64,000 nt of DNA from Isotricha intestinalis (lineage: Eukaryota; Ciliophora; Litostomatea; Vestibuliferida; Isotrichidae). The notes under the pieces are model-generated. The model was not told the origin of the DNA and ran no database searches. It was given only the letters and a program-made list of their open reading frames with translations. Within the stretch, counting starts at the first letter, position 1. Every line of letters begins with the position of its first letter. Shown here piece by piece: positions 1-9,898 of the stretch. The position numbers and the translations under genes were made by a program. The stretch is taken from contig JAJJLU010003464.1 in assembly GCA_023807065.1 (NCBI GenBank), positions 44,006 through 108,005 on the forward strand, in the 5' to 3' direction.

Positions 1-78
1 TCTTATATCTCTATTTAAATTTTCAATGTTATTTTTTTTTGGTAAAAATACTTGAACATCTATTTGATTCAATTTCAT
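1..78 (-). CDS. N-terminal fragment of a gene cut by the window edge
   Basis: An open minus-strand frame runs from an ATG at 78 to the window edge, 26 codons without a stop, beginning MKLNQIDVQV. The start is flanked upstream by T/A-rich DNA (A-rich on the coding strand), as for most starts here. Too little is present to identify the product. It would be transcribed in the same direction as the next gene. Confidence 0.35.
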   Translation of the reverse strand, partial: MKLNQIDVQVFLPKKNNIENLNRDIR

Positions 79-465
79 TTTTTTTTTGTTAACAAAATAA
101 AAATTAATTAATTTAAAAAATATATTAAAAAAAAATTAGGAAGTTAAGAAAAAAATATTATTATAATAATAAAATAAGTATTGGAAAAAAAATTATTTGA
201 AATGTATTAAAAAGTTAAAGTTTTTTTATATTAGTATTATCAAAAAATAGATTAAAAAATATTAATTTGCTTATCTTTATTTTGATTTTTAATATAAAAA
301 ATAATATTAATTATTTTTTAAATTACATAAACTTTAGAAATTAATAAAAAAAAACATCAATTATTTACTTTTTAGAAAAATTTTTCAATAATTATAATAT
401 AAATATAACAATTATAACAAAAAAACCATTAAACCAACTTAAACAAATGAAAGCTTCAAAAAAAT
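79..465. other. Intergenic, AT-only spacer
   Basis: Almost pure A/T sequence between two minus-strand genes. I see no coding frame, RNA gene or repeat. It should hold the 5' control region of the truncated gene and the 3' end of the 466-1281 gene. Confidence 0.5.
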
Positions 466-1281
466 TTAATCTTGATTTTTTTTCATTATTTCAATTAACA
501 GTTGTACACTCTTTTTTGTGTTTTGTCTTTTTCTTTTTTTATCTTCATTAAAATTATCAAAATAATTTTTGCCATATTTTAATAAAAGATTAGTATATTC
601 TTTTCCTTCTTGTTCAATTTTTTTTTCTATTTTTACAAGATCATATAAAGGAATTGCTTTTTTTATTCCAAATTGTTTAAGTGTATCTTTTTTAGATTCT
701 TCAGTAAACAATTCAAAAAGTTCACATATTTTATAATTAAAAAATTTTCTAAATTGAGGATATCTTTTTATTAAAGTTGATATTGTGTTTATATTTATAT
801 CTTTTTTAGATTTTATAAATTTATTATTGATTGGAAAATAAAGAACATTTTTTAAAGAACAATCCTTTAATATTGAATTTAATTCTATTGTAACATCACT
901 TATAAGCTCAGAGGTGATATTTTTAAATTTTAATCTTGAATCTTTATATATAAATTTTATATAATCATTACATAGTTTAATTAAAAATTTGAAGAAATGA
1001 ACTTTAAGTGTTCTAAGTATATTATCAATTCTTTTTGAACGAGATTTCCCATTTTTCTCTTTTCTTTTAACTTTGTGAATAATAAAAATTTGGTTGGAAG
1101 AATCTTCTGAACTAGTTGAATTTTGATTTTCATTTGAATTTTCAAATTCTGGAAAACTCAAAGTATTGAATAAAATATCACTATTTAATAAGGATTCATT
1201 TAGATCTTCATATATATTTATTGAATTTGATTGATCAAATCTAAAATCTTCATTTGATGAATTTAAATTTGGGAATGACAT
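466..1281 (-). CDS. Uncharacterised basic protein, 271 aa
   Basis: Single-exon frame from ATG 1281 to TAA. Residues 1-65 are Asn/Ser/Glu-rich and probably disordered. Residues about 66-110 carry a basic block (KVKRKEKNGKSRSKR) followed by IDNILRTLKVHFFKFL. The remainder is a compact, mostly helical segment ending in another basic stretch (EDKKRKRQ). The arrangement of a basic patch then D-N-I-x-R-x-x-K resembles a family of uncharacterised protist proteins I have seen but cannot name. A nuclear location is possible from the basic clusters. No enzyme motif, signal peptide or membrane segment is visible. Function unknown. Confidence 0.7.
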   Translation of the reverse strand: MSFPNLNSSNEDFRFDQSNSINIYEDLNESLLNSDILFNTLSFPEFENSNENQNSTSSEDSSNQIFIIHKVKRKEKNGKSRSKRIDNILRTLKVHFFKFLIKLCNDYIKFIYKDSRLKFKNITSELISDVTIELNSILKDCSLKNVLYFPINNKFIKSKKDININTISTLIKRYPQFRKFFNYKICELFELFTEESKKDTLKQFGIKKAIPLYDLVKIEKKIEQEGKEYTNLLLKYGKNYFDNFNEDKKRKRQNTKKSVQLLIEIMKKNQD

Positions 1282-2350
1282 AATATGTTTATATTATTTC
1301 AAAAAGAAAATTCAGAATAAAAACTGTTTTAAATTATTAACTTAATTTTATTGAAGCCAAAATTTTTTTTTATTTAATTTAAAAATTCTTACATCGGGAA
1401 AATTTATCATTTTCCTTTTTATATATTATATATTTTCTTTTAGATTTATTAACTAAAACTATGAATTAAGAGTTTTTTATTTGATAACTGTATTATGGTT
1501 TGATTTTTTTCAAATTTTAGAAATTTGAAAATATTTAAATTTAAAAAATTGGTAAATGAAAGAAAAGGTATTTTTTGAAGCTTTTTTAGAAATATTTTTT
1601 ATAAATATGAATATGAATACTTTAATTATATAAAGGTGGAAATAACTTTCAGAAAAATCTAAAATTTTATTACAAAATTTACCACACATAAATACATATT
1701 TTTATAAAAAAAAAGTATTTGTGTATTTTAAAATGAAAATAAAAAATAATGAGTATTATTCATTATTTCTGACTTATTTCAATTATAAAACAAAGAAGTA
1801 ATAAAAATGTATTATTGTATTTAGCAAATGAACTAATTATTTTTTTTTTGAATTAATAATTGATTAATAAATAATTAATTATTTTAAAAAGTAAAATATT
1901 AAAGTTATAATTCAAAAGTATAAATAGATTTAAATAAAAAAGTATTCCTAGTTTTTTATACATTAATATAGAATCAAAATTTAAATATTACTAATTATAT
2001 CATGACTTAACATAAGTCAAAAAATAGAAAAATTATTTATAATATTTAAATAATTCTTAAATCAAATTCTTTTTTTTTAGAATAAATTAAGTATTTTAAT
2101 ATTTGATTTTGGAATAACATTAAAAACAAATAACATAAAATAAATTATTATTTTTTTGAAATAATTGTTATCAATTTAAAAAATATATATATACATCACT
2201 GAGTTTTAAAGCTTTTTACTTATATATAATATATGTTATAAATCAATTAAAAATTAATTTCATTTTTTATTTTTAGATGATATTTAATTTAATTTTATTT
2301 AATTTGAAAAATTATTTAAAATATAAATTACAAATTTGAAATATTTTAAT
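1282..2350. other. Long divergent intergenic region
   Basis: About 1.07 kb between divergently oriented genes, among the longest gaps here, so it should contain both promoters. No reading frame of note on either strand and no tRNA-like cloverleaf. An imperfect inverted repeat spans about 1684-1720 (ACATAAATAC against GTATTTGTGT), and a perfect short hairpin lies at 2003-2019. Confidence 0.5.
2003..2019. repeat. Perfect short inverted repeat (hairpin)
   Basis: TGACTTA (2003-2009), a 3-nt spacer ACA, then TAAGTCA (2013-2019). It is notable only because it contains G and C in an otherwise A/T-only spacer. It could be a palindromic bZIP-like or regulatory site, or chance. Confidence 0.35.
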
Positions 2351-4108
2351 ATGGAAGAAATTTCAACAAAGAAAAAAGAAGAAGATGTTAATATTGAATG
2401 TGATATGTGTTTAAATAAATGTTTTAAATATGTATTTTTTTCTTGTGAACATAAAATATGTTTTAAATGTTTTTATAAAATATTATTAAGATCATATTTA
2501 AGAGATATAACTTTAAATAAAGAAATAAAAATATCATGTATTTGTAAAAGAGGAGATTTACTAATAGATTTAAATACAATTTATAATAATTTAAACTATT
2601 TATATGAAAATAGATCAAATTTTGAAGAAAAATTTAATGATAAATGTCCAAATCATTCTAATGAAAAAGTAAAAGATTTTTGTTTAGATTGTGTGGAATA
2701 TTTATGTGATAAATGTAAAGAAGGAAAAAAATTCCATTTTAAACATAATATAGTTAATAAAGATGATTATATTAAAACTATAAAAGAAAATATTGGAAAA
2801 TTACCTCATTTAAATTATTTTTTAGAAGAATATGAAAATAATATTAATAAATCATTCGAAGAATATTCAAAAGAAATATCTTTGAAGTTTGATTTATTGA
2901 TTAATGAAATACAAAATTATAAAAATAAAGCGTTAAATGAAATAAAAATTAAAGTAGAAAATAATATTCTACCAATGAAAATATGTCTTTTATTATATAA
3001 ATATTATAATTATGAAGTGGAAAAATCATCAAATGATATACATCAACTTCTTTTTTCTTTAAACACAAAAATAATAATTCCAGAAATAAATTACCAAAGA
3101 GAAAAAACAGAATATGAGATAGATAATATAATAAAATCAATAAATAATTTAAATTTAAATAAAAGAATAACATTTAATTTAAATCAAAAATTTGGGAATT
3201 TTAAAATATTTCAAAGTATAGAAAGAGCACATAATACAGATATAAATTGTATGATAAAATTAAATGGAAATATAATAGTAACAGGTGATTTAGAAGGTTA
3301 TATAAGATTATGGAAAATAACAGGAAAAGGATTATATAATTTTCAAACTGAAAAAGCTCATGAAAGTCAAATTCAATCAATAATAAATTTATCTAATAAA
3401 AAATTTTCAAGTTGTTCAGGTTTAGAATCAATAATATTAATATGGAAAGAAAATATAGAAAATGATAAATATAAAATAATTCAAAAAATAAATTTAGAAA
3501 ATAAAATATGTACAGCATTAAATACTTTAAATGATAATGAATCATTATTATTAGCATTAAATGACAATAAATATTATATATATACAAATAAAAATAATGA
3601 ATATATAGAAAATGGTCAATTTGGAAAACATGAAGGAACAATAAATTGTATAATTCAATTAAAAAATGAAAGAATTGTAACAGCTTCAGATGATAAAAGC
3701 ATTATAATATGGAATAAAAAAAAAAGAGAATGTAAATTAACTTCACATAAAGATTGTGTTAATGTTGTTATTGAATTAAATGATAATTACATTTGTTCTG
3801 GAAGTTCAGATAAAAATATTATTATTTGGAAAAAAAATGCTTCTTCTAAATTTGAAAATTATTTAATTTTAGAAGGTCATTTAGAAGCTGTTAAATGTTT
3901 AATTTATTTTAAAGATAAAAGAATTATTTCTGGTAGTCAAGATAATACAATAAAAATTTGGTTATTATCTAGAAATAATTATATTTGCTCTCATACTATT
4001 TGTGAACATAAATCTTGTGTTTCTGGTTTAGTTAATTTTAATAATGAAGCTTTTATTTCTTGTTCTTACGATAAAACCATTAAAATATGGGTTTATGTTA
4101 AAAAATAA
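2351..4108 (+). CDS. RING / B-box / coiled-coil / WD40 protein, 585 aa
   Basis: I start at the ATG at 2351; the five in-frame codons before it begin with TTG and are not a plausible eukaryotic start. Domain order: a RING-like finger at residues 17-65 (C17-x2-C20, C32-x-H34-x2-C37-x2-C40, then C63-x-C65, the last pair one residue short of the usual CxxC). Next is a textbook B-box 2 at 99-132 (C-x2-H-x8-C-x2-C-x4-C-x2-C-x6-H-x2-H). A helical, probably coiled-coil region covers about 150-270. At least six WD40 repeats follow from about 290 to the end, several closing in I-I-I-W or I-K-I-W. RING plus B-box plus coiled coil is the TRIM layout, which suggests an E3 ubiquitin ligase with a WD40 substrate-binding propeller. 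The substrate is unknown. The gene is convergent with the PROPPIN gene, 123 bp apart. Confidence 0.88.
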   Translation: MEEISTKKKEEDVNIECDMCLNKCFKYVFFSCEHKICFKCFYKILLRSYLRDITLNKEIKISCICKRGDLLIDLNTIYNNLNYLYENRSNFEEKFNDKCPNHSNEKVKDFCLDCVEYLCDKCKEGKKFHFKHNIVNKDDYIKTIKENIGKLPHLNYFLEEYENNINKSFEEYSKEISLKFDLLINEIQNYKNKALNEIKIKVENNILPMKICLLLYKYYNYEVEKSSNDIHQLLFSLNTKIIIPEINYQREKTEYEIDNIIKSINNLNLNKRITFNLNQKFGNFKIFQSIERAHNTDINCMIKLNGNIIVTGDLEGYIRLWKITGKGLYNFQTEKAHESQIQSIINLSNKKFSSCSGLESIILIWKENIENDKYKIIQKINLENKICTALNTLNDNESLLLALNDNKYYIYTNKNNEYIENGQFGKHEGTINCIIQLKNERIVTASDDKSIIIWNKKKRECKLTSHKDCVNVVIELNDNYICSGSSDKNIIIWKKNASSKFENYLILEGHLEAVKCLIYFKDKRIISGSQDNTIKIWLLSRNNYICSHTICEHKSCVSGLVNFNNEAFISCSYDKTIKIWVYVKK

Positions 4109-4231
4109 TTTTCATTTTTTTGTATGTTAATTTAAATAATGGTTTTTTATTTAATAATCTTAAAATATTATTAATTAATATTTATTTTTTCCTTATAAAA
4201 AAAATAATTTTTGATTTTTCATAATAAAAAT

Positions 4232-5298
4232 TTAATCTAAAGTTTTTTCTTCAATAATTTTACAATTTCCTCCTTTATAATTAATTTCAGCTTTATAAAA
4301 TTTTTTATTTTCAGTAATGATAATAATATATTTACAATCATTAGTAATATAGCATTTTGCACATTTTTCACTTATTCTAACTTGAGAAAAACTCCATTCA
4401 CTATTAGCATAATCTTGATGAAAAATAAGTAATTTTCCCCAAAAAGCAAATTTATTTTGAACATTTTCATTATTTTGGTCAATTCCAGTAGAAAAAATAT
4501 GAATAGTTCCAGTATCACTTGAAACACATAATAATTGATTATTATCTGAGAAATTAATATGAAAAATTTTAGCTGGATTTTTTCCTCTTCTTACTTCATG
4601 AATTTTTTCATTTTTTTCTATATCAAATATCCTTATTAATGTTCCTTTTTCTGATGCACTTGCTAAATATCTTCCTTCTTTATTTAATGTAAAATAGTCT
4701 ATTTCATTTTCATGTGCTTTTATTTCTTTTATTTCATTATTATCTTTGTAATCTTTTATTATTATTTCACCTTTTTCTTCACTTGGATATGCTATTATAT
4801 TATTTTTTTCATTTGAAACATATGAAAATAATCCTTTTATGTTCTCTTTTGTTTCTATTATATCTTTTATTTGGAAATTCGGTAATTCAAATATAAATAT
4901 TTTATCTAAACATACTGTTATAAAACTAATATTATTTATTATTTTTTACTTTTTATCAATGAATTTTATTCCCTTTATTTCTGAAAAAAATTGGATTTTT
5001 GATATTATTTTTTTTGATTTATCATCAAATATTGATACACAATTAAAAGGAAATCTTTGATTAATATTATCTCCTACTAAAGCTATTATATTTGATTCTC
5101 TTAATATATCAATTAATTTTATTCCACCTTCTAAACCTAATTTTTAAATATTTTAATTTTTTTACATATTTTTAATTTTTTGTCTGATATTGGATCTGAT
5201 AAATAAACCCAACTTCCTTTTTTATCTCCTATTAATATACATGTATTTTCATAATTAAAATTATAATATAACCAGCTATCACTTTCTTTCTCTTTCAT
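4232..5298 (-). CDS. ATG18: PROPPIN (ATG18/WIPI3-4 type) WD-repeat protein, 3 exons
   Basis: Reconstructed by reading through two tiny introns. Exons on the minus strand are 5298-5166, 5136-4950 and 4925-4232, giving 337 aa with every junction in frame. Introns are 29 nt (5165-5137) and 24 nt (4949-4926), both GT..AG. The product reads as a phosphoinositide-binding seven-bladed propeller: CLEGGIKLIDILRESNIIALVG matches the family's EGGI..IVEML...NxxALVG blade, followed by FPFNCVSIFDD. The diagnostic motif is VRRGKNPAKIFHINFS, equivalent to the F/L-RRG lipid-binding site, with both arginines kept and the first aromatic or leucine replaced by Val. Members bind PI3P/PI(3,5)P2 on autophagosomal, endosomal or vacuolar membranes. 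The compact C-terminus and RRG context fit the WIPI3/WIPI4 branch better than WIPI1/2. No single open frame covers the gene, so a simple ORF search misses it. Confidence 0.9.
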
Positions 5299-5413
5299 AT
5301 TTTTATATAAGATTTAATTAATATAAAAAACAATTATTGGATATAAACTATAATATAAATATATTAAATTCAATATTAAAATTGACAAATTAAAAATTAT
5401 ATTATATTTAATT

Positions 5414-7837
5414 TTAATTTCCATCTGATAAAAATGGCAAATTATATTTACCAGAATTATAAAACAATATTTTATTCTTTTTAACAACAGGAAGAATATT
5501 TTTAATTTCATAATGAACAGCATTTTTTCCAATAGAAGAATCAGAAGAAAATTTTGAATTTTTATAATTAATAAGTTTCTTAGTTAAAAATTGTCTTTTT
5601 GAATAATACAATTCATTATTTCTATTTCTACTATTATAAAATTGTGTTGCTGAAGAAATTGAATTGTCCAAAAAAGAAACAGTTTTTTTTCCTGTATTTC
5701 CAAAAGAAGAAGTCTTTGTTATTGATTTTGGAGAAATAGATTTTTGTAAACGATGATTTTTGGTATTATTAATATTATTAATATTTAAATCTGGCAAAAA
5801 TTTATTTGAAGATAATTTTTTCGCACTTAATCTTTTATTATGATAACTATAATTTTTTTCAAGTTTAGCTCTTAATTTTTTATTATTAAAACTTATTTTT
5901 ATATTAGTGCTTTTATTATCAATGTAATTATTGTTTTCTTCATTTATTAAATTATTGTTAATAATAATACTTTTTGATTTAAAATCATTTTGAAATTTAG
6001 TTTTTTTAGGAGGAATCATAGCATTTTTAACAACATTATTAATAGAAAATTTATTATCTTCTATTAATTTATTTAAATTAAAAATATTTTTAATTTTTTC
6101 TCCTCTGCCACGGATTTTATCATAAATTTTTTTTTGTTCTTCATATAATGGAATAATACTTTTTTTAAAATCTTTATATTTTTCACTAATAAGATTAATA
6201 TTAATTCTAATTAAAGTAGTAAATTCTTTAGTAATTAATAAAGCATTTTTATAATTACATTCAATATTAAAACAACTTTCATAACCAGCAATTCCACCTT
6301 GAGTTAATTTAGAAATAACTTTTAAATTATTTTTATGAGTGAAAAAATCTTCTTTTGTATAATTAAATTTATTTAAATTTACTAAAGCACATTCACCTTG
6401 ATAAACAACATATAAATAATCCGCTTTATCAAAAGGAGTATAAACAATAGTTTCATTTTCAAAAAATAAAGGTGTAACTTTTCTTAATAATTTTCCATCT
6501 TTTAAATCATTTTTAAAAAGAGGGAAAGTTTTTAATAAAAAATGTAATTTATTAATATCACTTTTTAAAAATTTTTGCGCTAAAATTCTATTAAAAGGTT
6601 CTTTATCTAAATAAAATAAATGACAGTCTTCAAGACAATAAATAGAAGTTGTTCTTGGAATTGAATATACTAATCCCCATTCACCAAAACACATTCCATT
6701 TGTTATTATAAAATTTTCATATTCAAATTCTTTTATAAAATTATCTAATTTAATTCCTTCTAATTTCCCTTCTGGTGTTTGATGATTTGTTATTGATTTT
6801 ATATATTCTTTTTCTTTAAATTCTTCTCTTTTTTTCTTTGTAATATTATAATCTATAATTATACCTTTTATTATTTTTTCTTTCTTTTCTTTTTTAATTT
6901 TTTCTTCTATTTTTTCATCCAGTTCTTCTTCTTCACCTAAGTTATCCTCTATTTTATATATTTTTTTATTTATATTTAGTTTTGCTGTTAAATGTCTTTT
7001 TCTTTCTTTTTCTCTATTTGTTTCTGGAGGTGATAAAGGGAAAATTAATTTTTTGTCATTTTGTTCTTGTTCTTGTTTTTTTTCTTCTTGTTTTTCTTTT
7101 TTATTTTTTAATTTTTTTTTATGCTTTTCTTTATCGGTTATATCATCACTATCAGAATTTTCACTTTTTTCTTCTTCTTCTTCTTCTTCTTCTTCATCAC
7201 TTGAAATAATTTCACAATCAGACATAAAAAGTTCAATAGGAATATTATTCAAAGGTTCAATATATTCTTCATTAATAACATTAGAAGATAAACTTTCATT
7301 TGAAAATTTTCTAAACATATCTATAACTTTAATAGCTCTTATAATAACTTTTCCTTTTATAACTCCATATAATTTATCTGATTTATCATGTTGTCTAAAA
7401 ATATATTGTCCTTTTTTAAAATGAGTATGTTGAATATAATTTGATATTTTTTTAATATCATTATGACTTAATCCTTGGAAATGCATATATCTAATTAAAC
7501 CTTTAAATTTTAATAAACAAAAATATATTAATTCTACTTTCCTTACTTCTTTTTTTTTTTTTTCTTCTTCTTTTTTTTTTTGATTTAAATTCTTTATGTC
7601 ATTCATAAATTTAGCTAATTTTTTCTTTGTTAAATTAGATGTTTTTTGTTTTTTTTTATTTGGATTTAAATCTAATATTTCTTTTGATGCTTCTTCTATT
7701 AAAATATCATCATATCCTAAATTGGATTTTTCTATATTCATTAAAATATTTTTTTCATTTAATTGTCTTATTATAACTAGTAAATATTTTGTTAATAATA
7801 CAAAAGCTCTGTTATTCCTAATTTTATATTTATCCAT
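5414..7837 (-). CDS. Cyclic-nucleotide-binding-domain protein with split CNBD, 807 aa
   Basis: Start at ATG 7837. The first CNBD begins at about residue 115 (GQYIFRQHDKSDKLYGVIKGKV at 143-164). It is interrupted by about 200 residues of Glu/Lys/Ser-rich low-complexity sequence (about 172-375, including an acidic run). It resumes with the phosphate-binding cassette FGEWGLVYSIPRTTSIY (384-400), where the key Glu and Arg are present, so nucleotide binding is plausible. A second, more divergent CNBD-like fold follows at about 430-570 and lacks an FGE..R cassette. The C-terminal 240 residues are Ser/Asn/Lys-rich. There are no membrane helices and no kinase domain, so it is neither a channel nor a PKG. 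It could be a cAMP/cGMP effector or a divergent PKA regulatory-like protein; no RIIa docking domain or pseudo-inhibitor site was recognised. It is the downstream member of a same-strand trio with the histidine kinase and a second CNBD protein. Confidence 0.82.
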   Translation of the reverse strand: MDKYKIRNNRAFVLLTKYLLVIIRQLNEKNILMNIEKSNLGYDDILIEEASKEILDLNPNKKKQKTSNLTKKKLAKFMNDIKNLNQKKKEEEKKKKEVRKVELIYFCLLKFKGLIRYMHFQGLSHNDIKKISNYIQHTHFKKGQYIFRQHDKSDKLYGVIKGKVIIRAIKVIDMFRKFSNESLSSNVINEEYIEPLNNIPIELFMSDCEIISSDEEEEEEEEEKSENSDSDDITDKEKHKKKLKNKKEKQEEKKQEQEQNDKKLIFPLSPPETNREKERKRHLTAKLNINKKIYKIEDNLGEEEELDEKIEEKIKKEKKEKIIKGIIIDYNITKKKREEFKEKEYIKSITNHQTPEGKLEGIKLDNFIKEFEYENFIITNGMCFGEWGLVYSIPRTTSIYCLEDCHLFYLDKEPFNRILAQKFLKSDINKLHFLLKTFPLFKNDLKDGKLLRKVTPLFFENETIVYTPFDKADYLYVVYQGECALVNLNKFNYTKEDFFTHKNNLKVISKLTQGGIAGYESCFNIECNYKNALLITKEFTTLIRININLISEKYKDFKKSIIPLYEEQKKIYDKIRGRGEKIKNIFNLNKLIEDNKFSINNVVKNAMIPPKKTKFQNDFKSKSIIINNNLINEENNNYIDNKSTNIKISFNNKKLRAKLEKNYSYHNKRLSAKKLSSNKFLPDLNINNINNTKNHRLQKSISPKSITKTSSFGNTGKKTVSFLDNSISSATQFYNSRNRNNELYYSKRQFLTKKLINYKNSKFSSDSSIGKNAVHYEIKNILPVVKKNKILFYNSGKYNLPFLSDGN

Positions 7838-7967
7838 TTAATAATAATTATTATAAATTTTATGTTTTTTTAAAATTAATATATGTTATAAAAATATAAA
7901 ACAATAATTAAATTATAATATAAATATTACATTACTATAAGAGAAATAAAACATCCCAAAATAATAT

Positions 7968-9656
7968 TTAATTTTTATAAGCAATTTTAAAGAAAATTTT
8001 TTCTAAATGATTCATAGATAAGGGTTTATCAAAGAAGCCATCAGCAGCGCAATCTTGAATATTAATATGTTGAGAACTTTGAAGAAAAATTTTAATATCA
8101 TTCATTTCTAAAATATTTTTAAGTAATTTACAAGTAGTAAAACCATTTAAAAAAGGCATATTCATATCCATAATAATAACATCAATTGGATTATCTTCAA
8201 TTAAAAAAGTATATGCAGAATGTAAACATTCAATTCCATTTGGAACATAAAATATATCTGGAAGATTTTTATTATTATTTTCAAAATATTTTATTATTAA
8301 TTTCCTTATTGATAAAGCTGAAAAAGAATCATCGTCACAAATTATTATTCTAATATTATCATTATTTATATTTGTATTCGAGAATAATAAATTTTTATCT
8401 CTTTTTGAATTATTTAATTTTGATTGAGATAAACTTCTTAAAAAATGATTTCTTCCTATATTTATATTAATTAAACTTTTAACAACTCTAATATTTTTTT
8501 TACTTATAATACCTGATTTAATATTTGTTTTAGAAGATATAAAATTATTTCGATTAATATTCATTTTTATATTTAAAATAGAAATATTATTTGTAGGAAG
8601 GGAAAAAGTTGATTGTACTTTTCTATATATATTATTATTTTGATTATAATATAAATTTAATTGATTATCTTGAAATAAATTTTCATTTTCATCATCAATA
8701 AATTCATCATCATTATAAATTAATGTATTACTGGATTTATTTTCAAAATTAGGATTACAATCTTTTAATCCTGTATTTATTTCATTCATTAAATCTTTTA
8801 AATCATTTAAAAAAAGAGAAGGATCAAATATATTTTCATTATCTTCTATATCAAACCAAAACTTTGAACCTTTACCTCTTTGAGAAGAAAAATGCATATT
8901 TATATTATTTGAAGATAATATTTCATTACAAATAAATAACCCTAATCCAGAACCATTTTGATTTAAATATTTGTTTTTTTCTAACATATGAAATGGCTTA
9001 AATAATTTTCCCATTTCTTCTTCATTAAATCCAATTCCAGAATCAGATATTTTTATTCTAATATTATTATTTATTTTTTCAACTGATAATTCTATAAATC
9101 CATTTATTGTAAATTTATATGAATTTGATATTAAATTTATTATTACTTGTTTTAAGCGCATTTCTGAAATTGATTTTATTTTTTTATCTTTGGAAATGTT
9201 ATTTGTGTTTAATTTAATTTCAATGTTTTTTTTCTCAAATTTTGCTCTTGATTGAAACATTTTAACACAGAAATTTAAAGAATTTATTAAATTAAATTCA
9301 TCATTTTCTAATGATTCTTTGTTCATTGACTTAAATTTACCTTCATTTTTACTTATTTGAGTTATTTCATATATTAAATTCATTCCAAAGTCACAAAGAC
9401 TTTTTAGAAAATTTAAAGTAGATTTATCTTCATTTTCTTTTTTTTTATTAAATTCATTATTTTGTAATATTAATTCATCTTTATTTTCAATATATGAACA
9501 TATAGTTAAAAAAACATTTTTTAATTCATGTGCACTTTTAGCTAAATATAAAGATTTAATTTTAAATTCATTTTTAATTTCTATTAATAAATCATTATTA
9601 TTTTTAGTTTGTTCTATAGAGTCATTTTTATAATCAGAACCAATAATAGTAGACAT
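7968..9656 (-). CDS. Soluble hybrid histidine kinase (HisKA-HATPase-receiver), 562 aa
   Basis: Start at ATG 9656. All core two-component motifs are visible. The H-box is AKSAHELKN with phospho-acceptor H43. The N-box is NLISNSYKF (N174, N178). G1 is DSGIGF (D205), the F-box is LFKPF, and G2 is GSGLGL (235-240). The C-terminal receiver (about 434-562) has an acidic cluster CDDD (440-443), phospho-acceptor D497 in IIMDMNMP, a Ser switch residue in LQSS and the conserved K544 in FFDKP. Between kinase and receiver is about 150 residues of Asn-rich linker. There is no transmembrane segment and no PAS, GAF or other sensor ahead of H43, so input must come from a partner or the first 35 residues. It presumably feeds a phosphorelay through an HPt protein, none of which is in the window. 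It lies between two CNBD genes on the same strand. Confidence 0.9.
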   Translation of the reverse strand: MSTIIGSDYKNDSIEQTKNNNDLLIEIKNEFKIKSLYLAKSAHELKNVFLTICSYIENKDELILQNNEFNKKKENEDKSTLNFLKSLCDFGMNLIYEITQISKNEGKFKSMNKESLENDEFNLINSLNFCVKMFQSRAKFEKKNIEIKLNTNNISKDKKIKSISEMRLKQVIINLISNSYKFTINGFIELSVEKINNNIRIKISDSGIGFNEEEMGKLFKPFHMLEKNKYLNQNGSGLGLFICNEILSSNNINMHFSSQRGKGSKFWFDIEDNENIFDPSLFLNDLKDLMNEINTGLKDCNPNFENKSSNTLIYNDDEFIDDENENLFQDNQLNLYYNQNNNIYRKVQSTFSLPTNNISILNIKMNINRNNFISSKTNIKSGIISKKNIRVVKSLININIGRNHFLRSLSQSKLNNSKRDKNLLFSNTNINNDNIRIIICDDDSFSALSIRKLIIKYFENNNKNLPDIFYVPNGIECLHSAYTFLIEDNPIDVIIMDMNMPFLNGFTTCKLLKNILEMNDIKIFLQSSQHINIQDCAADGFFDKPLSMNHLEKIFFKIAYKN

Positions 9657-9898
9657 TATTCGATAAATAAATTAAATTTTAAAAAAGAAATTTAATTTAA
9701 TAAAAAACTTCAATTTAATTACATTAACAGAAAAAAATTTCATCAAATAATTCATTTTAATAATAATAAAAATAATGTTATTTTCATTGTGAATTAAAAA
9801 ATGATAAATATGATTTATTAATAAAATATTATAAATTTATTTTATTTAATTACTCTTTTAATTTTTTGCAATAAATAAATTAATTTAATATTTAAAAT

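Noticed and set aside
2336..2350. Upstream start of the RING/B-box/WD40 gene at a TTG codon
   Set aside because: TTG is not a credible start in a nuclear eukaryotic gene; the ATG at 2351 is in frame with an A-rich context.
4714..5060. Plus-strand hydrophobic small frames that could be membrane peptides
   Set aside because: They lie opposite PROPPIN exons, whose conserved translation explains this DNA.
6982..7424. Plus-strand frames rich in Ser/Phe/Leu opposite the CNBD gene
   Set aside because: They are antisense readings of the Glu/Lys-rich insert and have no independent start context or motif.
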